The translations under genes were made by a program, and so were the position numbers. Positions 13,456 to 22,427 of a stretch of 64,000 nt of DNA are shown here, piece after piece. The DNA comes from Lasiosphaeria ovina. Lineage: Eukaryota; Ascomycota; Sordariomycetes; Sordariales; Lasiosphaeriaceae. Under the pieces are notes generated by a model. The model saw nothing but the letters and a program-made list of their open reading frames with translations. It ran no database searches and was not told the origin of the DNA. How positions within the stretch are numbered: the stretch's first letter is position 1; every line of letters begins with the position of its first letter. Location: NCBI GenBank assembly GCA_033439765.1, contig JAULSN010000007.1:868001-932000 (forward strand). The letters are read 5' to 3'.

Positions 13456-14003
13456 CGCATGAACTCTCACTCAAAGAATATAATGCAGAGCTTGCATGCA
13501 TGATGAGTGAGGCTTATTCCACGTTATCGCGCAAAAAAATATGATGACTTGACTACGACAGACAGGTGGAATTCGACTCTATTGCGAAATTTCAGGTGGC
13601 AAGCCCCTGAACTCAAACGCATCCAGGGGTCGGCGTGTGAACCAGATGTCACGGCTCACCTAGCTAATTATATGGCACCAAACACCCAGTCAGGAACATA
13701 CGGCTGGGCGGAAATGGGGAAGAGGAGAAAAATAAATATAGTCCAAGACCAAACCCGGCGGCGCCGGCGGTAAGACTTTAACTTGTGACTGGATGGGTGA
13801 GCGAACTGGCTCAGGTGCGGTGCGGTGTGGTGCGGTGCAGTTGAGAGAGAAATTGGGAGGTAGTTAATTGCCTCGCTGCTCACAGTCTTCTCGAAGCCCG
13901 GCCTCGGCAGCAGCGATCCGAAAGGGTTGATGCCTAGGCCTTGCATAATGCGGTCTGGGAAGAAAAAAAAAGAAGCATAAACGTGCCAATGCAACTGCGC
14001 GGA

Positions 14004-14023
14004 GGGGGGGGGGGGGGGGGGGG
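14004..14023. repeat. Poly-G homopolymer (20 nt)
   Basis: Uninterrupted run of 20 G. The exact length may be uncertain for technical reasons. Confidence 0.8.
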
Positions 14024-15205
14024 CTGCGGACAGAATGTCCCAAGGAAGGGGTGCGTGTGTAACGCGAGGCGAGAGCTGGGGGTTCCATGCTGCTGGGGGT
14101 TTTGCTGCACTGGAAAGGGTTCGCTGCGCTGTAGATTGGGTGTGCGCGGGTTTGTTTCAAGTTTCAGCAGCGGGTCAGCTGCCACCAACGATTTGCTGCC
14201 GTCAAGCCGCTGTGCATGTGGGTAATACGGGCAGGGCGGGCGGGCTTGGCGGTGTGGACGAGCCGCCCCCTGAGTCCCTGAGTCGCTCACTAAGCAGCCA
14301 CCTCCAGCCCAGGATACGAGGACCACCTACGACGGCCGGGCCGTAGGTGAGCTATTTCGGGGCCCGGGACAGCCCGAACCGAATCGAGTCGAGTCGATTC
14401 GATTCCAGTGGGCGGAAATATGCCGCACTAAAAATGAAAAAATGAAACATCATGATGACTGGGAAGCTAAAACCTGACGGATCTTGGACCCAAAAAAATT
14501 TGACGCGCTGAGAGAGATCTTCAAGTGTCCAAAGTTGCTGCCTAGGACTCTGCAGATCTAGTCCGCCTATCTCGGAAACTCTGATTGCAGTGTTTGGCTA
14601 GGTAATAATTGGCCACGTAAGACAACGACGAAGCTTTGCGCAATTGATTGTTATATTTCATTCCTGCGCGGCCAGGTAATTCCAACATGGAGTACCTGGA
14701 TCTTGGAATTCCAGACTCGGCCCCTCGGGCTTGGTCACCTGATCATTCGTTCCAGGATTGCATTGCACATCCACGCATGGCCGGTACGCGGAGACCAAGC
14801 CGACGACCGCGTGGCCGCCGCGGTGAGTCGGTGACGGCCCTGGCCGCAGGCAGCCCACAGCCATCTCCTTGGAGCTTTGCCAGTGACATTCACTGCATGG
14901 CTATAACGTGTCCAATCTATGCTGTTCGCCAGGGCAGCGGTAACCAGAGAGACGAGGCTCCGCGGGATCCAAGCAGTGGCTATGCTTCCGTCTGCTGCGT
15001 CGACATGATGCCGGATAATATTAGAAGCTCGGAAAGTGACAAGGTCAGAATATATCTGTCATGGGCATTAATGGGCCACGGCGGCCCGACCTCGATTGCC
15101 ACTTAAACCAAGAAGGCGCAGCTTCGGTTTTGAAACAGACAGCAGAGGGCGTCGCCAATTAATTATTCATGCTGAAATTGCATCGAAGCTGCAGCCAGCG
15201 AGACC

Positions 15206-16249
15206 ATGTCCGACCCGTATGACAAGAATTCCCGGCTCTCCTGTCCCGGGGGCGGTAGCTTCTATGTCTGCGGGGGAGCCGCCACCGGGTTCGTTGGCTG
15301 CTGCACCACGGGCCACGGCGTGTGCGGCGGCCAGCGGCGGCAAGTGCCTATAGACTCAGAGCAACCTCCGTCCGGCCAAGCCAAGCATTGACCGGGCGCT
15401 TCGGGATTCTTCTCTTTCCCCCAGAGCCGTCACCATCACGGCAGCGATAGCACCCGCGGCAGCCGCTGGGGCCGCTGGCTCGACGACAACAACACCAAGT
15501 AGCATCACCGACAGCAACAGCAACGGCAACAGCAGCGACGGCGGCGACGACATAATCGGGCTCTCTCGCTCCGCCGCGGCGGGTGTCGTGGCCGGGGTGG
15601 CCGCGCTGCTGGTTGTGTTTGTTGCTGCCGTCATGTTCCGGTGCGGGTGACGAGCGCGCAGGAGACAGCAGTTACCGAGAGCAGGGCACGGCGGTGAACC
15701 CGTTGCTGGTGTTTGGCAAGGACCCCGTGCTGCCGAGCATGGAAGAGGGCAGCGCCAAGTTCAGCACGTATCCAGGTCCCGTCCTCCCCCCTTTTCACTG
15801 CCCCTATTAACTTCCAAAGCATCCCGCTCGCTGACAAGCAAGACACAACTGAATCCCCGTACCTCAGCAGCGTGTCAACCTTTGGCGGCGGCCACAGCTC
15901 GGTCTCGAGCCCTTTGCTTCCCTCGCGCTCATACGAAAGACCACCAGAGACGCCACCGCCAGCAGAAGCAGAAGCAGCAGCAGCAGCAGCAGCAGCAACG
16001 GCACTCACGCCCCCAAGCAGCACCGGCAGCGGCGGAGGCAGCAACAACGCCGGCTACTACCCGTACCAGCCGCCGCCGTACCGGCACACCAGCAGCAGCC
16101 GCACGCCGTCGCCGCCGTCGCCGTACCATCCCGCGGCCACGCTGGACGGCGTTCCGGATTTCGACGTGTTCGTCTCCTCCTCCGCGGCAGCAGCTCCACC
16201 TCCATCTCCACCGGCGGTGCAGGAACCGCCCACACATTATATCAAGTAA
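15206..16249 (+). CDS. Cys-rich single-pass membrane protein, frame disrupted
   Basis: Exon 1 (15206-15339) begins MSDPYDKN and carries a Cys-rich head CPGGGSFYVCGGA...GFVGCC...GVC, of the kind seen at the N-terminus of fungal type-III membrane proteins without a signal peptide. The 85 nt intron 15340-15424 uses a GCAAGT donor (GC-AG type). Exon 2 from 15425 encodes a Thr/Ser/Asn linker and one transmembrane helix (AAAGVVAGVAALLVVF; about 15570-15638), then hits a TGA at 15648-15650. The expected cytoplasmic tail (GDSSYREQGTAVNPLL) continues in another frame, is spliced at 15768-15819, and runs through Pro/Ser-rich sequence to a TAA at 16249. Coding-like sequence (KSSGRPKSPKKKLPPFN) continues past it in a third frame to about 16530. 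The architecture is therefore recognisable, but the frame is broken at least once, by assembly error or decay. Function unknown; possibly a cell-surface sensor-like protein. Confidence 0.55.
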
Positions 16250-16471
16250 CAGCAGCCGTCACTGCCAAAAGTAGCGGCAGGCCCAAGAGCCCCAAGAAAA
16301 AACTGCCCCCGTTCAACCCGCGCGTGCTGTGCTGGCACGAAGCGCTGCCTCCGCGGCCGCCGTCTCCGTCTCCGACTCGGACTCCGACTCTATCTCCGTC
16401 CAAGTCTGCGTCTCTCCCCGACTCGCCACTTCCGGCACGGCAACCCGTGGGCGACCAGCCTCGGCATGTGA

Positions 16472-16666
16472 GACAAGAACAAGAACAAGAACAAGAACAA
16501 GAACAAGAACAAGGACAAGAACAGGGATAAGAACAGGGACAAGAACAGGGACAAGAACAAGGACAAGGACAAGGACAAGGACAAGGACAAGGACAAGGAC
16601 AAGAACAAGGACAGAAACAACGGGGCCAGAAACAAGAACAAGAACAAGAACAAGGACAAGGACAGA
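16472..16666. repeat. (GAACAA/GGACAA)n hexanucleotide satellite
   Basis: About 195 bp of tandem AAGAACA/AAGGACA units. It reads as Gln/Glu, Arg/Thr or Lys/Asn repeats on the plus strand and as Leu/Phe/Ser/Val repeats on the minus strand, so every frame is open. It lies immediately 3' of the broken membrane-protein gene and may once have been part of its tail. Confidence 0.85.
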
Positions 16667-17056
16667 GAAACAGGAATGGGACCAGAAACAAGAACACCAA
16701 CCCTTGGCTGAAGAGCAGAAGCGGCGACGGCGGAGGCGGGAGCAAGCCACCGTTAGCGAAGGCGTTGGTCTCGGTCTCGGTCTCGGCAGTCATGAGGGTG
16801 AGTCCCCCGGCTACGATAGGCGGCTGCCGCGGAGCAGCCGCCGTTGGTAGCACGGTATTTAGTCTTGCTCCTTTTATGCTTCCAGGCACATGAGTCGCTC
16901 GAGGAGATTTCATCATCATCATCATGACAGGGCCCGGGTGCATTACCTTTCTCTTTTTCTCTCTTCTCTGATGATTACCTACGTATGTCTGTTTTGTGAA
17001 ACAGACTGTAGCTGAAAAGAGAAGATAAACAAAAACAACGAATCCTGCATCTTGCA

Positions 17057-17950
17057 TCACCTCCCCATAGGAATCGCCTTGAAGCTCTTGGTAATGTCCG
17101 CAATGGCCTGCTCGACAGGCAAGCGCTCCATGGAGCTGGCGCCGTAGAAACCGTGCACGCCGCGGGTATTAGCCAGCACGTATCTGGCATCGTCCGGGGT
17201 GGCGATGGGCCCGCCGTGGCATAGCACGATGATATCGCCGCGCACAGCCGCAGCCGCATCGGCGATCATCTGCACAAGACCGACACACTCGTCGAGCGTC
17301 TTGCCCGACGCCGCGCCGATGGAGCCGCTCGTAGTCAGACCCATATGCGCAACCACAACGTCGGCACCGGCGGCAGCCATCTTGGCGGCGTCGGCCGCGC
17401 TGAAGACATACGGCGTCGTCAGCAGGTCCAGGCCGTGCGCGGCGCGCACCATGGCCACCTCGGCGTCGTACGACATGCCCGTCTCCTCGAGGTGGGCGCG
17501 GAACTGGCCGTCGATGAGCCCGACGGTCGGGAAGTTCTGCACGCCCGCGAAGCCTAGCGCCCGCAGCTGCTGCAGGAACTGGCCCATGTCGCGGAACGGG
17601 TCCGTCGCGCACACGCCGGCGAGCACCGGCGTGTGCTGGACCACGGGCAGCACTTCTTTAGCCTGCGGCGGGGTTAGGTTTCCTAGGGGTTGGAGGGAGG
17701 ACTAGGGGGAGGGTACCATGTCCAAGACGACGTCGTTGGCGTTCCCGTACGGCATGAGCCCGGCTAGCGAGCCGCGGCCGGCCATGCGGAAGCGGCCGCT
17801 GTTGTAGATGATGATCAGGTCGCCGCCGCCGGCCTCGACGGATTTGGCCGACAGTCCGATACCGGCGCCGGCGCCGACGATGGGGACCGCGTTGGCGATC
17901 TGGCGCCGGAGGTCTTGCAGGATCTCGCTCCGGCTCTTGGGGGGTGCCAT
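17057..17950 (-). CDS. TIM-barrel, phosphoenolpyruvate hydrolase-like protein
   Basis: Predicted 279 aa protein. Exon 1 is 17950-17717 and exon 2 is 17662-17057, with a 54 nt intron at 17716-17663 (GTACCC donor, GCAG acceptor) joining DVVLDM to AKEVLPVV. The sequence matches the TIM-barrel signal-transduction / PEP-hydrolase-like family (PF09370 type) along its whole length: [14 protein letters not shown] near residues 23-36, [52 protein letters not shown] and the C-terminal [12 protein letters not shown]. The ATG at 17950 gives the expected full N-terminus. The enzymatic activity is not established for the family. It is divergently arranged with the UPF0261 gene at 18282; the two domains are fused in plant Tm-1 proteins and adjacent in bacteria, so a shared pathway is likely. 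No targeting peptide is visible, so probably cytosolic. Confidence 0.93.
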
Positions 17951-18281
17951 CTGCGCTGCTGTGCTGGCTCTGGGTTCAAATCTCGGGGCAGCTAGCGTGC
18001 GGTTCTAGGGTGGGAAGTGTGCCGTGGCGGTTGCGGTTTGCAGGAGAGTGCAGAATGGAGGAGTTAGCTGCTTGCCTCATGCATGCAGAGTTACGTCACG
18101 TGTGTCTTATGGGGTTAGTTCCGCTGTTATTACTACTATTCCGTAATTACGGCGAGCGGAGATGCTGCAAGGGGTGGGCCGATGGGCCGATGCCCGAGGA
18201 GCGGGGTGGGAGCGTCTCGGACCACCCAAACCATATCGGACCAGACTACTAGGCATACAGCACTAGCACCACAACGCAAAC
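17951..18281. promoter_or_regulatory. Shared divergent promoter
   Basis: 331 bp between the start codons of the TIM-barrel gene (-) and the UPF0261 gene (+). No open frame worth calling. The short spacing and head-to-head orientation suggest co-regulation. No specific operator could be identified by eye. Confidence 0.5.
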
Positions 18282-19598
18282 ATGGCCATGGCCACCGTGG
18301 TCCTGCTCGGCACGTTCGACACGAAACTCGACGAGCTGCTGTTCCTGCGCGAGCAGATCCTCGCGACGCCCGGCGTCGCGGTGACCGTGATCGACGCCGG
18401 CCGACACAATGTGCAGCACGACGCCATCACGATCAGCCAAGCCGACCTAGTATCACGGCACGGGGACGGCCACACCCGTCCATCAGACCTTACCCGCGGG
18501 GAGCTGATCGCGTTCATGGCGGGGTGCGCGACGCGGGCCGTCGCAGCGCTGCACGACGCCGGGGCGGTGCACGGCATGGTGTCGGCGGGCGGGTCGGGGG
18601 CGACGGCGCTGGCGACGCCCGCGATGCGCGCCGCGCTGCCCATCGGCTGCCCCAAGCTGATGATGTCGACGGTCGCGAGCGGCGACACGGCGCTCTACGT
18701 CGGCGAGACGGACCTGACCATGATGTACTCGGTCGTCGACGTCGCCGGGCTCAACGGCGTGCTGCGCGACATCCTCAGTAACGCCGGCGCTGCTATCGCT
18801 GCTGCTGCGTTGGGATACGCTGCGCGTTGCCGGCAGAAAACCCAAGCTGCTGCTGCTGCTGCTGCGGCGGCGGCGGCGGCGGCGGCGGCGACGGGGCAGA
18901 AAAGAAAGCAGCAGCGGGTGGGCATCACCATGTTCGGCGTGACGACGCCGGGCGCCGACGCGATCCGGCGGCACCTCACGGAACGCTACGGGGTCGAGAC
19001 GCTGGTGTTCCACGCGACGGGGGCGGGCGGGCGGGCGATGGAGCGGCTGGTGCGGGAAGGGGCGCTGGACGCGGTGGCGGACCTGACGACGACGGAGCTG
19101 TGCGACCACGTGGCGGGCGGGGTGATGAGCGCGGGGCCGGACCGGCTGTCGGCGGCGGCCGAGGCGGGGATCCCGTGCGTGGTGTCGCTCGGCGCGACCG
19201 ACATGGCCAACTTCGGGCCGCGCGCGACGGTACCCGAGCGGTACGGCGGGCGGCGGCTGCACGAGCACAACGCGGCCGTGACGCTGATGCGCACGTCGCG
19301 CGACGAGGCGCGGCGCGTCGGCGACATGGTGTGCGAGAAGCTGCGGCGCGCCAGGGACCCGCGCATGGTGCAGGTCTGGATCCCGCGGGGCGGCGTCAGC
19401 ATGATCTCGACCCCGGGCGGCCCGTTCGAGGACAAGGAGGCCGACGCGGCGCTGTTCGAGGCTGTCGAGCATGGGCTCGCGGGCAGCGGCGTCGAGGTTG
19501 TGCAGGACCAAAGGGACGTCAACGACGCCGGCTTTGCGCTGGACATGGCTGAGGCGTTGGCAAAGCTGATGGGCCTGCACACGGAAGACGTAAAGTAG
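18282..19598 (+). CDS. UPF0261 / Tm-1-like ATP-binding domain protein
   Basis: Single-exon gene, 438 aa. It has the UPF0261 (PF06792) hallmarks in order: LLGTFDTKLDELLFLR near the N-terminus, GMVSAGGSGATALATPAM, KLMMSTVASGDTALYVGETD and MMYSVVDVAGLN in the first half, then GITMFGVTTPGAD, VFHATGAGGRAM, DLTTTEL, GGVMSAGPDRL and ATDMANFGPRATVPER in the second. The family includes the N-terminal half of tomato Tm-1; members bind ATP, but the cellular reaction is unknown. A 15-residue polyalanine tract (residues 189-203, encoded by GCT then GCG runs) is inserted between the halves. The ATG at 18282 is followed at once by a second in-frame ATG (MAMATVVLLG), either of which could start. It pairs head-to-head with the TIM-barrel gene, its usual partner. 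Confidence 0.94.
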   Translation: MAMATVVLLGTFDTKLDELLFLREQILATPGVAVTVIDAGRHNVQHDAITISQADLVSRHGDGHTRPSDLTRGELIAFMAGCATRAVAALHDAGAVHGMVSAGGSGATALATPAMRAALPIGCPKLMMSTVASGDTALYVGETDLTMMYSVVDVAGLNGVLRDILSNAGAAIAAAALGYAARCRQKTQAAAAAAAAAAAAAAATGQKRKQQRVGITMFGVTTPGADAIRRHLTERYGVETLVFHATGAGGRAMERLVREGALDAVADLTTTELCDHVAGGVMSAGPDRLSAAAEAGIPCVVSLGATDMANFGPRATVPERYGGRRLHEHNAAVTLMRTSRDEARRVGDMVCEKLRRARDPRMVQVWIPRGGVSMISTPGGPFEDKEADAALFEAVEHGLAGSGVEVVQDQRDVNDAGFALDMAEALAKLMGLHTEDVK

Positions 19599-19844
19599 CC
19601 TGCCTCAAAAATAGAGATGGGGAGGAGGGTATTCGCGGGTGACAAGACAGCCCCGCCGAGGAGATTTTGCTAGTATAAGGTAGGCACGAGGATATTTAGT
19701 AGGGAGCCTAGCTCCTTTGTTAGTTTACTAGCTAAGATGCCGTCTATTAAATCTAGCCACTGGCCCGAGATGATATTGAAGATGGCCGTTTTGAGCTGCT
19801 TGTGCTGCTCGGGTAGCGGGCCAGACGTAGCGGGCGGGAGATAC
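19599..19844. other. Short intergenic segment with a possible relic frame
   Basis: Contains a tandem 13 bp duplication (GGTATCTCCCGCT on the minus strand, about 19840-19866). On the minus strand an AT-richer open frame includes LPEQHKQLKTAIFNI. It could be foreign or rearranged sequence abutting the acyl-CoA dehydrogenase relic. I do not recognise it. Confidence 0.3.
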
Positions 19845-20171
19845 CTAGCGGGAGATACCTGCGGTAGCCAGCAGCTGCGTGGCTAAAATGTTTGCGTGGA
19901 TGCCGTGGGCGCGGACCTTGCCGGCGGGGGACTCGGCGATGGTCTGCATTACGAGGGTGGCGCCGGAAATGCCGAGCCCCGACCCGCCCAGGGCCTTGGC
20001 CAGGGCCAGGCCCAGCCAGCCGTCCTTGGCCAGGGCGGCGTGGAACTCGCGCGGGTTCCTGTGGACAGCCTTGCCGCGCTCCTGCCAGTACGTGTTGGGG
20101 TTGCGGGAGCACAGGAAGGCCACGGCCCTGCGCACAGTGAGCTAGTCGTCGCTAAAGCCTGTCATGGCCAT
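19845..20171 (-). pseudogene. Acyl-CoA dehydrogenase N-terminal relic with nonsense codon
   Basis: Translation from the ATG at 20171 gives MTGFSDD, a TAG stop at 20144-20142, then LTVRRAVAFLC, NTYWQERGKAVHRNPREF, AALAKDGWLGLALAK, GGSGLGISGATLVM and HGIHANILATQ. This is the all-helical N-terminal domain of acyl-CoA dehydrogenases (YW..R......PREF..AL...GWLGL......GG.GLG), where the residue after SDD is normally Q or E. The TAG therefore looks like a CAG-to-TAG change. The frame stops at 19845, and the middle and C-terminal domains, including the catalytic base and FAD/substrate sites, are absent downstream. About 100 of some 390 residues survive. It lies between the UPF0261 gene and a CoA-hydratase gene, which fits a decayed member of a CoA-linked catabolic cluster. 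Confidence 0.78.
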
Positions 20172-20763
20172 GAGACACCGCCGCGCCGATGACGCGAAGC
20201 TATGGCCGCCGCCGTGCTGTTCATGTTGGCCGCCCTGCTGCGCCGGTACGCTGCCGGTGTCACTCTTGTAAAGTTGGACAGTAGCGAGCGCGGGACGAGT
20301 CTGGCCATTTTCGATGGCATGGTGACGAAAAAACAGAGGGCTGGTGCTGTGCAAGGTCCAGAACGCGAAACACGTCCGTCCTAAAAAGGTTTGATTGAAG
20401 TCGCCACGCCTGAGGTGCCCGGTCAACAAGGAATTGAAGCCAGCCCAGGGCAATTCAGGGTGATTACAGGGGTCCAACGAGCTTGAATGGACTGCCCCGA
20501 CTTGTTTAGCGCATTTCAGGGGCCTGAATGCGGGGTCACGCTCGGTACAGCACCTACCCCGGGCTCCCCCCCCCCCCTCCCCTCAATGCTCCATCCCATC
20601 CGGGTGCCCCAAATGACGACGAGAGACGAACTACTACTTTTGGCCAACTGACAGAAGTCGATATCCATCCGATTTTGGTCGAGTACATGTACAGAGAGCG
20701 ACTACAAGAAATCGGATGCAGACAAACGAGCTTGCACCCCCTTTCCACCACCTCCCACCAAAC
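20172..20763. other. Intergenic region upstream of the hydratase
   Basis: About 590 bp with no supportable gene. It holds a C-rich tract at about 20567-20580 and presumably the promoter of the hydratase gene starting at 20764. Confidence 0.4.
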
Positions 20764-21562
20764 ATGGCCCTGACGCCGGCAACACGGCCTCTGGTTCTGG
20801 TCTGCCGGCTGAGCCTGGCAGCACAAGCACTGACACAAAAGCGACGGCGATGGCTGGGCACATCGGCATACACTGATTCCAGTCCCAGCGCCAGCGAGGC
20901 AGCCGAGCAGATGCTGCGCAGCTCGGGCGGCGGCAAGACACTAACACGCCGGCAGGTGCTGGACGGCAACCAGCTGGAGAAGCTGTGCGTGACGCTGGGG
21001 CGGGCTCCCCCTCTCGGTCTCAACCCGCAACTGCCGCCGGGATACCACCTCGTGTACTTCACGCCGTCGGAGCCCGAGGCCGCGCTGGGCCGCGACGGGT
21101 CCGACCGCGCCTTCAACGCGCCCGCGCCCTTCACGCGGCGCATGTGGGCCGGCGGCCGCATGCGGTGGCCGTCTGACAACGACGGGCGGCTGCGCGTCGA
21201 CGACGTGGTCGAGGAGCGCACGCGGCTGCTGGGCGTGACGGCCAAGCGGAGCCGCCGCGCCGACGGCAGCGACATGGTGCTGGTCGACGTGGAGAAGGAG
21301 TTTTGGACTGAGCGGGGCTTGGCCGTGGCTGACCAGAGGTTTGTTTGCCCCCCTCTTGTTAGGTATCCAATGTCAACACATATGATGTTGACAAGCCCCC
21401 AGGTCCTGGATATTCCGCAGGGAGATCCCGCCAGAACCCACATCTCCATCTCCATCTCCATCTCCACCACCACCACCCAGACCCCTCCCTTCACACACGC
21501 ACACATCACCACTCCTAACCACCAAATCCTCATCACACGACGTAGCCGCCGCCCCTGATACC

Positions 21563-21608
<46 letters not shown>

Positions 21609-21620
21609 ACAACGACAACG

Positions 21621-21656
<36 letters not shown>

Positions 21657-22078
21657 CCAACAAATTCCCATCCCGGCACCTAGTGTGGTCCGACGCAGGC
21701 CTGTTCCGCTTCTCCGCACTAACCTTCAACGCGCACAAGATCCACTACAGCGACTCGTGGGCGCGCGGCGTCGAGGGACACGCGGGGAAAGGAGTCGTAG
21801 TGCACGGGCCGCTGAACCTAGTGTGCATGATGGACTACTGGGGGGACATCCACAGCCACGGGAGCGATGGGATGATGCGTGCGAGCGAGGTCAGCTACCG
21901 GGCGGTGGCGCCGCTGTACGCGGGCGAGGCGTATCGGATTTTTACTGCGTCCGTGCAGGACGTAGCCGACGGCACGGGGGAGCAGATGCAGATGCGGGCG
22001 TACGAGCTGCGAGTTGAGAGGGACGGGGTCGTGTGCATGACGGGCCGGGTGCTTGCGCGCCCGGCACACGCGTGTTGA
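20764..22078 (+). CDS. Hot-dog acyl-CoA hydratase, HTD2 / itaconyl-CoA hydratase-like
   Basis: Predicted 416 aa. Exon 1 is 20764-21338 and exon 2 is 21403-22078; the 64 nt intron 21339-21402 joins ADQR to SWIFRREIPP, matching the family's QR..(I/V)(F/Y)R strand. N-terminal-half motifs are LPPGYHLVYFTP, FNAPAPFTRRMWAGGRM and a DDVVEERT strand; the C-terminal half has LFRFSALTFNAHKIHYS and VVVHGPLNLVCMMDYW, where the Asn-x-His-x-Ile-His-Tyr element is the double hot-dog active-site region. Relatives include HTD2 (mitochondrial 3-hydroxyacyl-thioester dehydratase) and fungal itaconyl/mesaconyl-CoA hydratases. The N-terminus (RLSLAAQALTQKRRRWLGTSA) looks like a mitochondrial presequence. An in-frame ATG at 20716 is an alternative start. 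The two halves are separated by a Pro/Ser stretch and a Thr6/Asn-rich insert (about residues 244-279) encoded by ACC/AAC repeats. Confidence 0.88.
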
Positions 22079-22427
22079 CATGTGTACTCAGCACTGTTGT
22101 CGACACCGGAGCATGCATGCCACTGCGCATGGCATAAGAAAGTAATTACTTTTTAATTTTTAATTTTTAACTAGTCCTTGCAGCGAGATACAAGGCGTGC
22201 ACGTGGCGTGCTTGTTGATGACAAGCCAAGTAAAGATACACTTTTCCTTTCCCTGCCCGCTGACGCATTTTTGCCGCTCCTTTTCCACGGGCCAGACCCT
22301 TTCATGAACACGCCCAGTCCGGATATTCCAACCATGATGATACAGGTGCGGTGCGATGCGAGGCATCGCACACAAAGAAAATTGCGAAAAGGCAACCCCA
22401 ATACTATACACCACACACTACAGAATG
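22079..22427. other. Convergent 3' intergenic region
   Basis: About 350 bp between the stop codons of two convergent genes. It contains an AT-rich tract at about 22145-22172, likely polyadenylation sequence. No gene seen. Confidence 0.5.

Larger units (their letters stand above)
5827..15205. other. Gene-poor region of about 9.4 kb
   Basis: I find no gene that I can support. Open frames on both strands are short, mutually overlapping and compositionally driven. The stretch contains several simple repeats (listed separately), an AT-richer section at about 12.4-13.3 kb, a 20-G homopolymer at 14004-14023, and five of the six TACTCCGTA/TACGGAGTA 9-mers in the window. The first few hundred bases are presumably the promoter of the divergent regulator. 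A frame at 14648-15106 (+) has no recognisable domain. Confidence 0.45.

Noticed and set aside
16242..17060. 272-codon minus-strand frame rich in Cys/Pro/Ser
   Set aside because: Antisense reading of the hexanucleotide satellite; composition-only, no domain.
17965..17995. tRNA T-arm-like sequence (GGGTTCAAATCTC)
   Set aside because: A TTCAAAT loop with a 5 bp stem can be drawn, but no matching acceptor, D- or anticodon arm is found; no tRNA gene was identified in the window.
18483..19580. 365-codon minus-strand frame opposite the UPF0261 gene
   Set aside because: Arg/His/Pro-rich shadow of a GC-rich coding exon; the plus strand carries the conserved protein.
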